This document shows, piece by piece, positions 42,735 through 52,950 of a DNA stretch of 64,000 bases (position 1 is the first letter of the stretch; every line of letters begins with the position of its first letter). Source of the stretch: Hexactinellida sp. DTS-2022 (Eukaryota > Porifera > Hexactinellida); assembly GCA_028753945.1 (NCBI GenBank), contig JAPNXP010000007.1:1798001-1862000 (forward strand), in the 5' to 3' direction. The position numbers and the translations under genes were made by a program. Under the pieces are notes generated by a model that saw only the letters and a program-made list of their open reading frames with translations, ran no database searches and was not told the DNA's origin.

Positions 42735-42985
42735 ATTATTATTACTGTGCCGACTATACCATAGTATAATGGGCCAGTTCTAATCTTACTGCCTTGGTTA
42801 TTACTGTGCCGACTGTACTATACTATGTATAGTGGCCCAGTATTGGTCTTAGTGCTTTGGTATATTAATATTATTATTACTGTGCCGACTATACTATAGT
42901 ATAGTGGCCCAGTATTGGTCTTAGTGCTTTGGTATATATTTATTATTATTACTGTGCCGACTATACTATAGTATAGTGACACATT
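42735..42985 (+). repeat. GTGCCGACTATACTATAGTATAG tandem units, cluster 1
   Basis: Four units of about 55-75 bp each contain TGTGCCGACTATACTATAG or a variant, followed by a GTATAGTGGCCCAGT-like stretch and TATTGGTCTTAGTGC. The palindrome CTATACTATAGTATAG lies in each. Similar units occur at 7720, 55323-55500 and 56937. Confidence 0.85.
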
Positions 42986-43035
42986 TTTAAACCTATTCAA
43001 TGTTAGAAAAGGAACAATAAATAGTGCGCGAAAAT

Positions 43036-44050
43036 TCAATTTATATGCATTCGATAGAGAATCTATTTCTACACCTTTTCACAGTGCACGAATTTTCAAA
43101 TTCCGCTTCGTTTGTGCCACAGTTGAGTTGCAAATTTCCTTTGTTTACTAACACTTCAGTTCAATTGAAAGTGTTAAATCTAATTCTAATGTTTCAACTT
43201 GTGATAATTATATTGATTCAACTTGTGAAATCGAGTAGGCTTCTATTTTCCAATTGAAAACTAAGATTCTACATTCCATAACAACGACAAATTATGCGAT
43301 TATATTTATTTCTGCTTTGAATATTCTTGCACAATGGATACGTGACATATTTAATTCTAATTAATTCGCTGAGTTTAACTTATAAAGATGGTTCCAAATA
43401 GATTATTGGGGTTATCCAGTGCGCTGAATTCAAATATGATAGTGAAATTCGATTTAAATTAATAATAAGTGCAAATAATAGAACTTAATTTATTTTGATG
43501 TACATAATATTGGTGTTAAATTATTAATAATTTGAATAATTATTTATACTAATTTGCTAAGTTGCATTAATCTCAGAGATGATACAAGATAGAAACAAAC
43601 TTCCAATTTATCAATTGATCCTTATGCCACGAAGCACCTAGACAAGTGGGTCTTGATACCTTGAGGTGATGATGACATCGTAAAAAAATCTATTTTTACA
43701 AATTTGTGAATTAAATAATTTGCATGGGTTGGTTGGAGTTGGGTGAATACTCAACACGCACTTAAAAAATGCTGGGCCATCACATATTATATTCTACTGA
43801 AACTTGAATTTCTCTCAAATGAAGTGAGCAAAATGGAAACTTGCAACTCACTAAGGGTCGTTACCTTTTGGAACACCATTCTGAAATAATTTAACACCTT
43901 CATAGTGATGATGACATGGCGAAAAAAATCCAAAATTGCAGCCTGTGCCGACATCATGTTCCTTTGGAGGTAACTATCAATAAACCACCATCAAAATATA
44001 GTGCCACCAAAGGAACTTGCGTCGGCACAGGCTGCAATTTTGGATTTTTG
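43036..44050 (+). repeat. Compound repeat of the hairpin family, copy 2
   Basis: The block order ATATGCATTCGATAGAGAAT, TTTCAACTTGTGATAATTAT, TGACACATTTAATTC-like AT-rich DNA, ATCTCAGAGATGATACAAGA, CCTTGAGGTGATGATGACAT and finally a hairpin at 43922 matches 57565-58426 and 56140-56930. It is non-coding. This confirms a large compound repeat with several subtypes. Confidence 0.75.
43922..44049 (+). repeat. 130-bp hairpin repeat, copy 3
   Basis: Arms with CCTGTGCCGACATCATGTTC and GAACTTGCGTCGGCACAGG around the loop CAATAAACCACCATCAAA. The borders CAAAATTGCAG and CTGCAATTTTGG are also inverted. Confidence 0.85.
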
Positions 44051-44292
44051 TCAATCCTAGCATAAGTTAAATTAGAAATTTATCTCACTATCTAAGAACG
44101 ATCTTTCAGAGCACTCTGTAATAAATGTGATGTCAATAGTTATATCACGTGGTAAAATCCTTAAATATATAGCACGTCACCACTGTGGAACCACATAAAA
44201 CATTAACTTCCAGAAATTTACAACAAAAAAACAATAAAGGAAAATCCTCTTGTAGAAATTCACAACAAGAAGATCATAGTAATTTTCAACAA

Positions 44293-44783
44293 CAGTGGAA
44301 CCTCTATAAGTGGGGGAGCATGGGACGGGGAAAATTTCAATTGCCCCCCATTCCCCGGTTATAAAATTCAATTGGAAAAACATTATATATGCTATATTAT
44401 ACAAAATATTCATATAACACACAAATTAATGCACGTTCTAGTTCTTATTTGTATATTATGACAATTTAGTTAACTGGTGATCTACACTAGGTGATTTCTT
44501 CTAAAAACATCAGAGTAGATCAATCGAAAATATTTTTTCTGTAGAACTTTAGAGTCGATTTATTAGAAATATTGTATTATTTTATAAGAACCATGTTAGG
44601 ATTTGTCCATTCCCCCCATTTATGGAGGTTGTTTTGTATGGAGATAAAAACTCCTTTAAATTTATGGTCCCCCATTCCCCACTTATAGAGGTTCATTTGT
44701 ATGGATATATACGAATATGGTAAAAATTCCCCACTTATGGAGGTTCCCCATTTATAGAGACCCCACTTACAGAGGTTGCACTG
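44293..44783. mobile_element. pogo-like MITE, CAGTGGAACCTC type
   Basis: The 491-bp element has ends CAGTGGAACCTCTATAAGTG and ACAGAGGTTGCACTG, with TA at the right border. The related hAT copy near 63930 reads through this position (TTTTTCAATCAACTAGTTCTG), giving an approximate empty site. Words CCCCACTTATAGAGG recur inside. Confidence 0.85.
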
Positions 44784-44951
44784 TACTAGTTCTGTTATTA
44801 CACATTATCTAAATTCTAATCTAAGAATATCGATACAAGAAAACCTTACCAGAAATTACAACGACAGAAGAAATGGACAGTTAACGACCCTAGAGCAATG
44901 GAAATTCACTATATAATCAGAGAGATAGTTATTCTTTAATTCGTACACAAA

Positions 44952-45608
44952 CAGTGGCGGTCCTTGTGTCGGGTTCAAAATCCGCCCCCCTAGGCAAATT
45001 TGAAGCCGTGCCGCTCTCCAAATTTTCGAATACATGTCCAAAAATAATATTTTAATAAAATTAACAACAAAAGAGTTCAGGTTGGAACCAGACCTTATTT
45101 GGGCGGACCCGCGGACCCAGGGGTGAGTGATATTTGGGAAATATTTATGAGGGAGCGGGAAAATGGCCCATATCAGGTGCTATCTCCATGTTCATAATAC
45201 ATTAGGTTGGACGAAATTTCAACTACGTGTATGCATACTTATGATGCGGGATACCTAACTCTAGATAAAGCCCTGATTGAAACCAGATAAACCGGGGAAG
45301 TTACGGCCCTGCAAAATTCTAAAAACAAAGAAAACATTGAGTACTTGGTATTTACGAGGAAAAAGCATTTAAAGAATTGGGCCATTTAGTTTACGGATTA
45401 TCAAATCAAATTGGGTGAAAAATAAGTCTAATTGATGTGTGTTTTGGATTATGCGTGTGTGATAATCAGAGTATGAGCATTTTTAATTTACATAAGCAAG
45501 TGATCGTTGTGTGTTCTTCAATTGTTCACTCAGTTTACAAATATGCCGCCCCTAAATTGTGCCGCCCTAGGCGACTGCCTAGTCCGCCTAGTGGAAGGAC
45601 CGGCCCTG
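44952..45608. mobile_element. hAT MITE, CAGTGGCGGTCCTT type
   Basis: The 657-bp element has ends CAGTGGCGGTCCTT and AAGGACCGGCCCTG, with a perfect 8-bp duplication TACACAAA (44944-44951, 45609-45616). GC-rich GCCGCCCTAGGC words lie inside both ends. It is nested in 42113-45716. Confidence 0.92.
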
Positions 45609-45939
45609 TACACAAATATAATTGGGACCGTCATCCGGCCGGATAGTTGTTCATACCCGATAACTGACCGAAACAGCCGGATACCGGATTAGAACCGGAT
45701 ATCCGGTACAGCCCAAATTTAGAGGAGTGTCTACGCACGTCGGTCTGTCTAAACATGAAACATTTAAGTTCTCTATACAAGAAACAGTTAAGTTATCTAT
45801 ACATATACGATGTAGCTTTGATGCCAAAATAACAAATGCATATAATTCCATTGAAGATTAATTTTCATGGGAGAATTAGATCAATGTTCTTTCTCCCATT
45901 TGTTTAAATTTCTGTTGAACAAAACCAATTCTAAACGAA

Positions 45940-46260
45940 ATGGAAAAATCCAGGAAGATAAATTGGACTGAGGAAGAAGAGTGCACGCTCATTGGTGAAA
46001 TTGAATCTGCTGGCGAATTATTGAGAGGTTCAGGAAACAGCGCTGAACTCAATAAGAAGATGAAGGAACTGTGGAAAACCATTACAGCCAAGTAAACGCT
46101 GTATATGGAAATTATAGAGGGGTAGAAGACATAGGAAAAAATGGAATAACCTGAAGTTAGCTGCCAAGTCAAATTTGATGCTAACTTCAAGGAATCTAGA
46201 ATGACCGGAGGGGGCTCAAACTCCGATGGAATTGTCGAAGACGAAGACGTATTAATTTTA
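45940..46260 (+). pseudogene. Harbinger ORF2, Myb/SANT-like protein, copy 2
   Basis: From ATG at 45940 the frame reads MEKSRKINWTEEEECTLIGE and continues to ELWKTITAK, stopping at 46093-46095. A +1 shift at GCCAAGTAAACG restores VNAVYGNYRGVEDIGKKWNN, so 51 codons are followed by a frameshift in the middle of the trihelix. A further shift leads to MTGGGSNSDGIVEDEDV. Copy 1 shares the GCCAAGTAAACG lesion. The Gln-rich tail is missing, because sequence after about 46265 belongs to a THAP/P-like gene. Confidence 0.8.
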
Positions 46261-46269
46261 GCTGCAGAT

Positions 46270-48400
46270 AGGAGTACAGTCGAAATCGGATCGGCGAGAT
46301 TATCAAATTAGCAAATATTCTGTGATTTGCATTAATCATTTTGAAGAGTCATCATTCATCATCCCAAAAAATAACCCTCAATTATTTAATGAAACAAATT
46401 CATTCATTCATCCACATCTCATTCCTTTTAGCCTGGCAACAGTCCCAAGTGAACCTCGAAAACTCCCAGTAAAACGAAATCTTTCAGCAAGATGAGTTAC
46501 AGTCAGGGTTGGGTTCAAGTACAATTTACTTAAGTACTTCTGTAATTAAGTACATTTTCTGAGTACTTGTACTTGTACTTAAGTACTTTCACCATTTTTC
46601 CGTTGTACTTGTACTTGTACTTAATTACTTTCCTCATTTTTCTAAAGTACTTGCACTTGTACTTGAGTACTTGTTACTCGTGACTTTTTTATCATTCAAT
46701 ATATTTCCAACACACATCATTGATGTTCCTCAAATCCCATCTCAAATAAAGTAGTGTTACTTAATACTTAGTATATTAGGAATTGTGTTCGTGTCAAGGA
46801 CTACTGCTAAATCAATTAAATAGATTTGGATGATACTATATAAACTATGTATTTAGCAATTTCTACTATTAGTACGAGAGATTTATCATAAGAGCTTGGG
46901 AAGTACTTGTACTTGTACTTAAGTATTTTCCTAATTTTTTCATTGTACTTGTACTTGTACTTAAGTACTTTAAGTTTACCTGTACTTGTACTTGTATTGT
47001 ACTTGAATATCTGAAAAGTAGTAGTACTTGTACTTAAGTACTTTCAAATGTACATGAACCCAACCCTGGTTACAGTCCTTCAAATTGACATTCGAAAAAA
47101 CGTCATTTGCAGATGTAGCGACACACATCAAGCAGTGAAAGAAGTATAGCGACCTTCAGCTAGAAATAAGTGACGACTGTTTTACAGCATACCGTGTTGT
47201 TATAAGTTAAGGGATTGCATCAGTAAAGGAGTGCATTCACGTGGAAAGCAATCTTCATGTCAAACTCAGCTATGAAGGCTGTCCAATTTATCTACCTGCA
47301 TATATTGGTCGAGCAGAAGTATCCAAGCTGACTTCACGTGATATGCTCACAAATCTTCCTGTCTACTGTAAGAATGTTGAAGCAACCTGTGAAACAAATA
47401 TCATTAGCGAGTGTTAAAATTACAATACTGCATACCTAAAGGGAGGCCCTGATACTTCATTACTGTATTCAGATTTGCTCTTATCATGAGATACACCTCT
47501 AATTCAGGATATCGATATTTGAAAAGATTTCTCCCTCTACCAAGCAATTCGCTAATATATAAGCTAAAGTAATACCATAAGATACTTGTAAAGGCTTACA
47601 GTCACTGAGAGACGATACTGTCCTATTCCTTGACGTAATGTATCTACAACAAGAAGTACAATACGATGAAAGAGAGTTAACTGGTTGTGATCCGAACCTG
47701 CAGATGTATAAAGTATTTTGTGCTTTATGGTTGTCTCTTTGAAGCAGTCAACACCATATATTATCAAGGCTATTCCATTTAACCAAAATTAACCATCAGA
47801 GCGTTCAAGAGGGTATACCTAATTGTATAAGCATGCTCAGCAGAAGAGATTTCAATGTGTCAGAGCTGTAGTTAGTGACAACCATTCCACGAATGTGACG
47901 GGATACAAACACCTCAAAGTTATACACACTTGCTCAATGCGTCATAATGCAATAGCCAACCCGCTCAACCCAGAGAAGTACATCTACCTACTTTTGATAC
48001 TGTTTTCTTGTAAAAAACATTCGAAACAACCTCATATCCACAAATCTTTTCAAATACCAGACTTGGAAACAACTCTTGTGAATGTCTCCATTAATATTTC
48101 ACCAGGACCTATCTATTGGTCAATTCTTCATCGTATACATGAGAAAGATTTAACAATTGAATGTCATGTGGAAAGGTCCCTAAGAGTATCAAGCTTAGCA
48201 CCCAGGAAACAAGAAACAGTATGTGCCCCTAGCATTGAGAAGCATAGTCTCTCCAGACAATAATTTGATGCTCTCATATCTACAAATCGGGCTATAGCAG
48301 ATTTAACTTCTGATCTACTTAACGAGGGCATGGCCTACTTAATACACGGCTAAATATGCCAACGAGCAGGCCATGTAACGAGAAAGCCATTTTCTAATTT
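46270..48400 (+). pseudogene. THAP/P-element-like transposase, broken
   Basis: The start contains the second half of a THAP zinc finger (YSVICINHFEESSF at about 46315, then HPHLIPF), which binds DNA in P-type transposases. After a hAT MITE the trace continues through several frames with FLDVMYLQQEVQYDERELTG (47620-47680). GCDPNLQMYK and RRDFNV/AVVSDNHSTNVTGYKHLK follow (47840-47915), then NISPGPIYWSILHRIHEKD (48095-48150). The order matches THAP9/P-element proteins, and the Asp of FLDxM may be the first catalytic residue. Many stops break it. Its 5' end abuts the Harbinger copy. Confidence 0.75.
46504..47068 (-). mobile_element. hAT MITE of GTACTTAAGTACAAGTAC words, copy 2
   Basis: The 565-bp element has ends CAGGGTTGGGTTCAAGTAC and ACATGAACCCAACCCTG, flanked by the perfect 8-bp duplication GTTACAGT (46496-46503, 47069-47076). 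Its interior is largely the reverse complement of 36184-36713. It splits the THAP/P-like pseudogene. Confidence 0.96.
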
Positions 48401-48560
48401 TCATTCTAAGCTAAACTATGCCTCCTATTGTTATTATTTACATTGTATATGGGGTAATCCACTATCGCGAGTCCAATGAAACCACTTTTGAGAATCTCAG
48501 ATTTGTGGTTAAGATGTTTGGGCGCCATTTCATGGTGAAGGTGACAATTTATAGTAAATT
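48380..48560 (+). repeat. P-like element 3'-end repeat, member 2
   Basis: Matches 40840-41063 (TAAGCTAAACTATGCC, TTGTATATGGGGTAATCC, GGCGCCATTTCATGG). It follows directly on the THAP/P-like coding trace and so is probably its 3' region. Confidence 0.65.
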
Positions 48561-49520
48561 TAAGAACTCTTGAAGAACTTCACCAGTGACGATCATAGAT
48601 TCTGATTCCGAGAGTGACAACGAAAATAATAATTTGATAGCTACAACAAACAAGTAATCGAATATGTAGTTTATGTGGTAATGCGGAAATGGTTCAATTT
48701 TAAAAAATAGTAAGTAGTTCGAACCAAAATAGAATGCCTTTGCGCTAATTATCTTACTCCTGGGCGGAGAGGGTGATTTTAGAAAGATACGCTAATGCTT
48801 CACGGTACATTAGAAATAATGCGCAAGGCCTAAATTGGCCCGTGATAACATTTCAGTGGTTGTAATGGTTTTTAGCAACGATACTGTGCCTCCATGATAT
48901 AATTTCGGGAGCCTCATTTTCCAATGTGTCAATTGGTGACAAATTATTACATATCATGAGAATATAGAATCACATACTGTTCTTTCAGGTTAATCTTAGG
49001 AGTCAATGAGCGGGAAAAGTAAAGGGATCAATGGGTTAGACAATTCATGGTTAAGAAGAGATGCATAAATGATAGGTTGACCTGTTAATCTAATTATTCA
49101 CAGTAAATAAATATAACAAATAACACTGTAGATCAATAAAATCCTTTAAATGTTAAGCTTTGAAAAAGATCATGCTATGATCGACCTTTGAGAGATTCAA
49201 AATTTGACTGAATTACTTACGAAATGTATTAAATAACAGAAGGTTGTAAATATTAATCATTTAGTAGGATAGCGTCCAATTCTTTGACAACTTGGATATT
49301 CCTGTCAACATTTATGTAAAAATGATCCCAACTGAACAACCACTTGGCGCCAATACAACTGCTAAGTGTACACATAGAAAGTGATAAGAGAATTTTAATG
49401 ATATGAGCATTTTAAATATTATGGTAAATCATAATTATGTAAGTTTAAGAATAATCTAAAAATGAGTCCTTAGTATAGGAATTGATGAAAGAAAAATAAG
49501 TCGATATGAAAACTACTCAC
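48561..49520. other. Intron or intergenic DNA, nothing assigned
   Basis: If the G-alpha gene continues on the minus strand, this lies in its next intron. A minus-strand reading at about 49370-49250 (SWDHFYINVDRNIQVVKELD after a TTAG) looks protein-like but matches no G-alpha region. No DVGGQR-type switch exon was found here. Confidence 0.35.
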
Positions 49521-49684
49521 TATTGAGCTGAATCAATTAACTGGAATTCGCTTCTTCTCTTAAAACAATCTTGAATCCCTGGATCACTCCAAAAGGTTTG
49601 GATTGCTTCGACATGATGTGTAGGAATAATTGAAGGCAATTCTACAATTCCATTAGTAACCTCGCAAAGTTCATTGAGGATTTC
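49521..49684 (-). CDS. Internal exon of a heterotrimeric G-protein alpha subunit
   Basis: The 164-bp exon reads [20 protein letters not shown] and continues [20 protein letters not shown] and [11 protein letters not shown] without a stop. This is the end of the alpha-helical domain of G-alpha, where family members have a W-x-D-x-G-I-Q-x-C/A-x-x-R-R-x-E-Y/F-Q-L-x-D-S block. Splice signals are good: a pyrimidine-rich TTTATCTTTCAG before GAA, and GTGAGTAG after CAATA. The exon ends two bases into the Tyr codon, which fits a conserved G-alpha intron position as I recall it. The protein would bind GTP and relay receptor signals at the plasma membrane. Residues mix Gq-, G12- and Gs-like features, so I do not assign a class. 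Other exons were not found in the window. Confidence 0.85.
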
Positions 49685-50159
49685 CTGAAAGATAAAGCGC
49701 AATTAAAGTAATCGTTAATGATAGACTATATAAATTTTATTAGATCTAGCCTACAAAAGATTATTACTAATATATTCAAGATATAAAATTCTAATGTTGG
49801 TAGCACATAGCATAAAATTGGATTTCTCATCATAATTTAATAATAATACGTCAATAAACTAATTAGCAAGACTAAAGATAACTACAATTAAATTTGTAAT
49901 ACAGTGAACATTGGATTAAACGACACTCGTTTGGGCAGGCTAAAAAGGTCACTATATGCGATGTGTCGCTAAATCCGAAGTGCCTCCTAATATGCATTAT
50001 ATACTTTCTATCGCAAATTTATTCATATTTTCATATGGTGCAACACTCATTTGAACACGAACTAATCACAATTGATGAGGTATAAATATGATGATATACA
50101 TATGTAGTAGTAGATGTAGTTGGATAATAAGCATTTAAATTATATGGCGAATTTATTGT
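49685..50159. other. Probable G-alpha intron with a DNA-transposon end
   Basis: AT-rich. At about 49902-49985 inverted words GTGAACATTGGATTAAACGA and GCTAAATCCGAAGTG resemble an eroded pogo-type MITE. No exon is visible. Confidence 0.4.
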
Positions 50160-50640
50160 TTGTCATCAGACTGGAAAAAACTGGTTATTGAGGACTGCTG
50201 CAACCGATTCAACTGACGGTCTGCCAAGAAATATTGATCTCGCGGACGGACTGACTCTATTTCTCTGAGCATGGAAGGGTGCGCAAGAACTTCATAACGG
50301 TGTCAAGGCATGAGGCAGCAGTGTCGAATGACGGAACTGCTAGATTGGGTTAATCAGGCAAGACTTCAGGGTGCAGGATATTAAGAATATCGTCAACTTC
50401 GAGACCCTCTGCACCAGGTCCACCACGCCATCATCCAGAGCAACAAAGTCATCGAATGATAAGCCAACAGACACAAGCCCAGCCTCTTCAGTACTGTTCC
50501 AAAGTGATGCGTCGGGCGCTCGGGTATCTTCAGTGTCAGCTACATCCTTGAATCCACTTCAAAGGCATGCAGTGAATTAGTAAAATATAGTTTCAAGAGT
50601 AGAAGTGACTTTGGCGGTAAATGCGTGCAGAAAAGCGTGT
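50160..50640 (+). pseudogene. Decayed coding trace, family unknown
   Basis: A GC-richer stretch has broken protein-like readings such as SDWKKLVIEDCCNRFN, TELLDWVNQARLQGAGY and VHHAIIQSNKVIE in one phase, with stops between them. It looks like an old transposon or host pseudogene. The 69-codon frame 50371-50580 lies in a different phase and is Ser/Thr-rich. I cannot assign a family. Confidence 0.25.
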
Positions 50641-50726
50641 TGGATATGCACAGAACTTTGTAGTTGTAACTGTGAGAAGCAATATTTTTAGTGACATGGT
50701 ACGAACCATAATTTTTAGTATTATAC

Positions 50727-50905
50727 AGGATTAGAATTGAACACTCCTAACTGTCCTAAGGTCACTATAGTTTGAATTTTGTACGCCTAAAAGGTTAGTT
50801 TTGTATTACTCTATGGGGACATTCGGCAGTCTTCGCGCTCCTAAACGCAAACATATCCCAATTTATACTCCTCTAGGCGTATGGCGCGCTCCTGGATAAA
50901 ACCCT
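50727..50905. mobile_element. hAT-type MITE, CCTGGATAA family, copy 2
   Basis: It begins CAGGATTAGAATTGAACACT and ends CTCCTGGATAAAACCCTG. Layout and right end match 28095-28286 (GTACGCCTA inside). The flanks show no clear 8-bp duplication. Confidence 0.65.
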
Positions 50906-51409
50906 GCATCACAGTATTCACACAATTCCCACTTTATTACTTTTACTAGCTAATCATTAACCACTAAATGTAATATAACTTTTAAAGTGATATTTAGTCC
51001 AATCTGGAAATAAGATATTCGTAATCAGCATGGAATTTCCGTTAATTAGAGGGGTCACATGACCATATTCAGATTAAAAAGGTTCCTTAACAACGGTGGA
51101 ATGTTGAACATTCCATTTTCAGAAATTATAGCAACCCTACCAAGTGACCCATCTTTCGACAGCGAACACTGTTCTGATTACAACTATGTATATAATAACC
51201 TTATACAAAGTCATTTGACATGAGTTCGTGAATGCGGACTTTTGTCCGAATAATATTAAAGTGGTCATTTTTGAAAATGCTTGATGGAGGTCATAATGCA
51301 TCCGGCGGATGTGGATCCTACCAAAAATCGAGTGCCCAAGCAATGGTCTGTACGTTGAATAAATTTGGTGCTTTGGTCCGGGATGTCCACATCCATCACA
51401 TAATCTGCC

Positions 51410-52397
51410 CTAATGATAGGCCTGAGAAATGCTTTATATTTGTATAGGAAGTTATGAACATGATATCAAGGCACATAACATCCTTTATAATTGTGATATA
51501 TCACCATTTTATTACGTAATCGCTATTTTTCGTGGGAATTATCTTGTTTTTATAGCCTACTTTTAACATAGTTAAATGCGTTCTAAATGTTCAAAATTGG
51601 AACATGAGGATGTCCATAACTAGTTGAATGAAATATATCAAATTATAAATGGATGTTAACACATTCCTCGGTTGCCAAGGAAATGCATATTTCCTAAAAT
51701 GAGCCATAACTCAAAAACTATCGGTTATATGTAAACTATGCTAGTACTGATCTATCCGCAATAAAAGTAACTTCCTATTCATTAATAATACATTTTCTAG
51801 GGTTAACTTCAATAATTTTTCAGATAATAAGATTATTAGGACTTAATTGTTTATATGGTAAACACTCATTATCTCAAAGATTTTTGAAGTTAGACCTAGA
51901 AAATGTATTATTAATCAATAGGAAGTAACCTATTGCGGGGAGATTAGTACTAGCATAGTTTACATAAAATCGATAGTTTTTGAGTTATGGCTCATTTTAG
52001 GAAATATAAATTTCCCTGGCAATCGAGGAATGTGTCAACATTCCATTTATAATTTCGATTTATTTCAATCAAACTAGTTATGGACATCCTGATGTTCCAA
52101 TTTTGAACATTTAGAATTGTTTAACTATGTTAAAAGTAGGCTATAAAAACAAGATAATTCCCAAGAAAAATAGCGATTACGTAATCAAATGGTGATATAT
52201 AACATTTATAAAGGATGTTATGCATGCCTTGATATCATGTTCATAACTTCCTATACAAATATAATGCATTTCTCAGGCCTATCATTACTAGCTATTGAGA
52301 TAAAGATATGTCAGCTAATAATCAATGGCCTTTAAGTAATCCATGGTCCAGCAAAATCGACTCAGTAGTAAGGCCTTATATAACGAAGGTCACGGCT
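51410..52397. mobile_element. Long palindromic element family IR2, copy 2
   Basis: The two arms (about 51410-51805 and 51880-52397) are imperfect inverted repeats of each other and match the arms of 10896-11980. The right end CCTTATATAACGAAGGTCACG is intact. The left arm stops after GATAGGCCTGAGAAATGC, so about 100 bp of terminus is lost. Arms differ from each other at many positions, so this copy is older than 10896-11980. Confidence 0.8.
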
Positions 52398-52459
52398 ACA
52401 ACAATAAATATGAATACCGTTATACTATATAAGTACGAAGTTTGAAAATTACGATTATA

Positions 52460-52950
52460 TCTATACTATTAAAACAGAAGCATGGGTGGGTGTGTGTATA
52501 TATTTGTTTGTATGTTACGAGTTGATTGAAGAAAGTGGACGGTTTCCAAATGAGATTTTTGGTATATAGGGGAAACTTTTGGCACCCGCCAACAAGTTGA
52601 GGTTTCCACTCAAAATTTCTCACACCTTGACAAGTTATGACGTCATTGTCACATTTCGAGAACCCATAAAATTCACTTAATCGCACATAATTCGCGCCCT
52701 TTAAGAGATAAAATCTGAAAATTTAATAGAACATGTGCGGATACGTTGGCCACACCAGATCACCAATATGCTTACTCATTATCGCATGATGACGTAATCA
52801 ATAAAATTTCACATTGTTAAATTTGACTATTTAGGCCTATTTACGCTATATAATCAATGTTAGAGGTGTATAAACCACACATCAACCGCGAAGCGGTTGG
52901 TGTGTGGTTGTGTTCTGCCGCGAAGCGACCTAGCAAGCGTAGCGCGCTAG
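52460..52950 (+). mobile_element. Non-autonomous Helitron, family 1
   Basis: The 491-bp element starts TCTATACTATTAAAACAG after A and ends AGCGCGCTAG before T. A hairpin CCAACCGCGAAGCGGTTGG lies about 40 bp from the 3' end. TC...CTAG termini, a 3' hairpin and A|T insertion without duplication are Helitron hallmarks. It has a same-length partner at 59330-59820. No Rep/helicase gene is present. Confidence 0.93.

Larger units (their letters stand above)
42113..45716 (+). mobile_element. hAT element, GCTGTACCGGAT family, loaded with nested repeats
   Basis: The left end TAGAGCTGTACCGGATTAGAG and right end ATCCGGTACAGCCCAA are inverted. An 8-bp duplication ATTTAGAG (42105-42112, 45717-45724) flanks the 3604 bp. 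The uninterrupted site is visible in Harbinger copy 1 near 21050-21057. A second member starts at 63383 and shares the inner block 44050-44850. Most of its length is later arrivals: GTGCCGAC units, a hairpin repeat, a pogo-like MITE and another hAT. Confidence 0.88.

Noticed and set aside
40840-48560. Direct repeats as LTRs of a retrotransposon
   Set aside because: They lack TG...CA ends, primer-binding site and any gag/pol trace; the interior is DNA-transposon sequence. A shared 3' end of P-like elements fits better.
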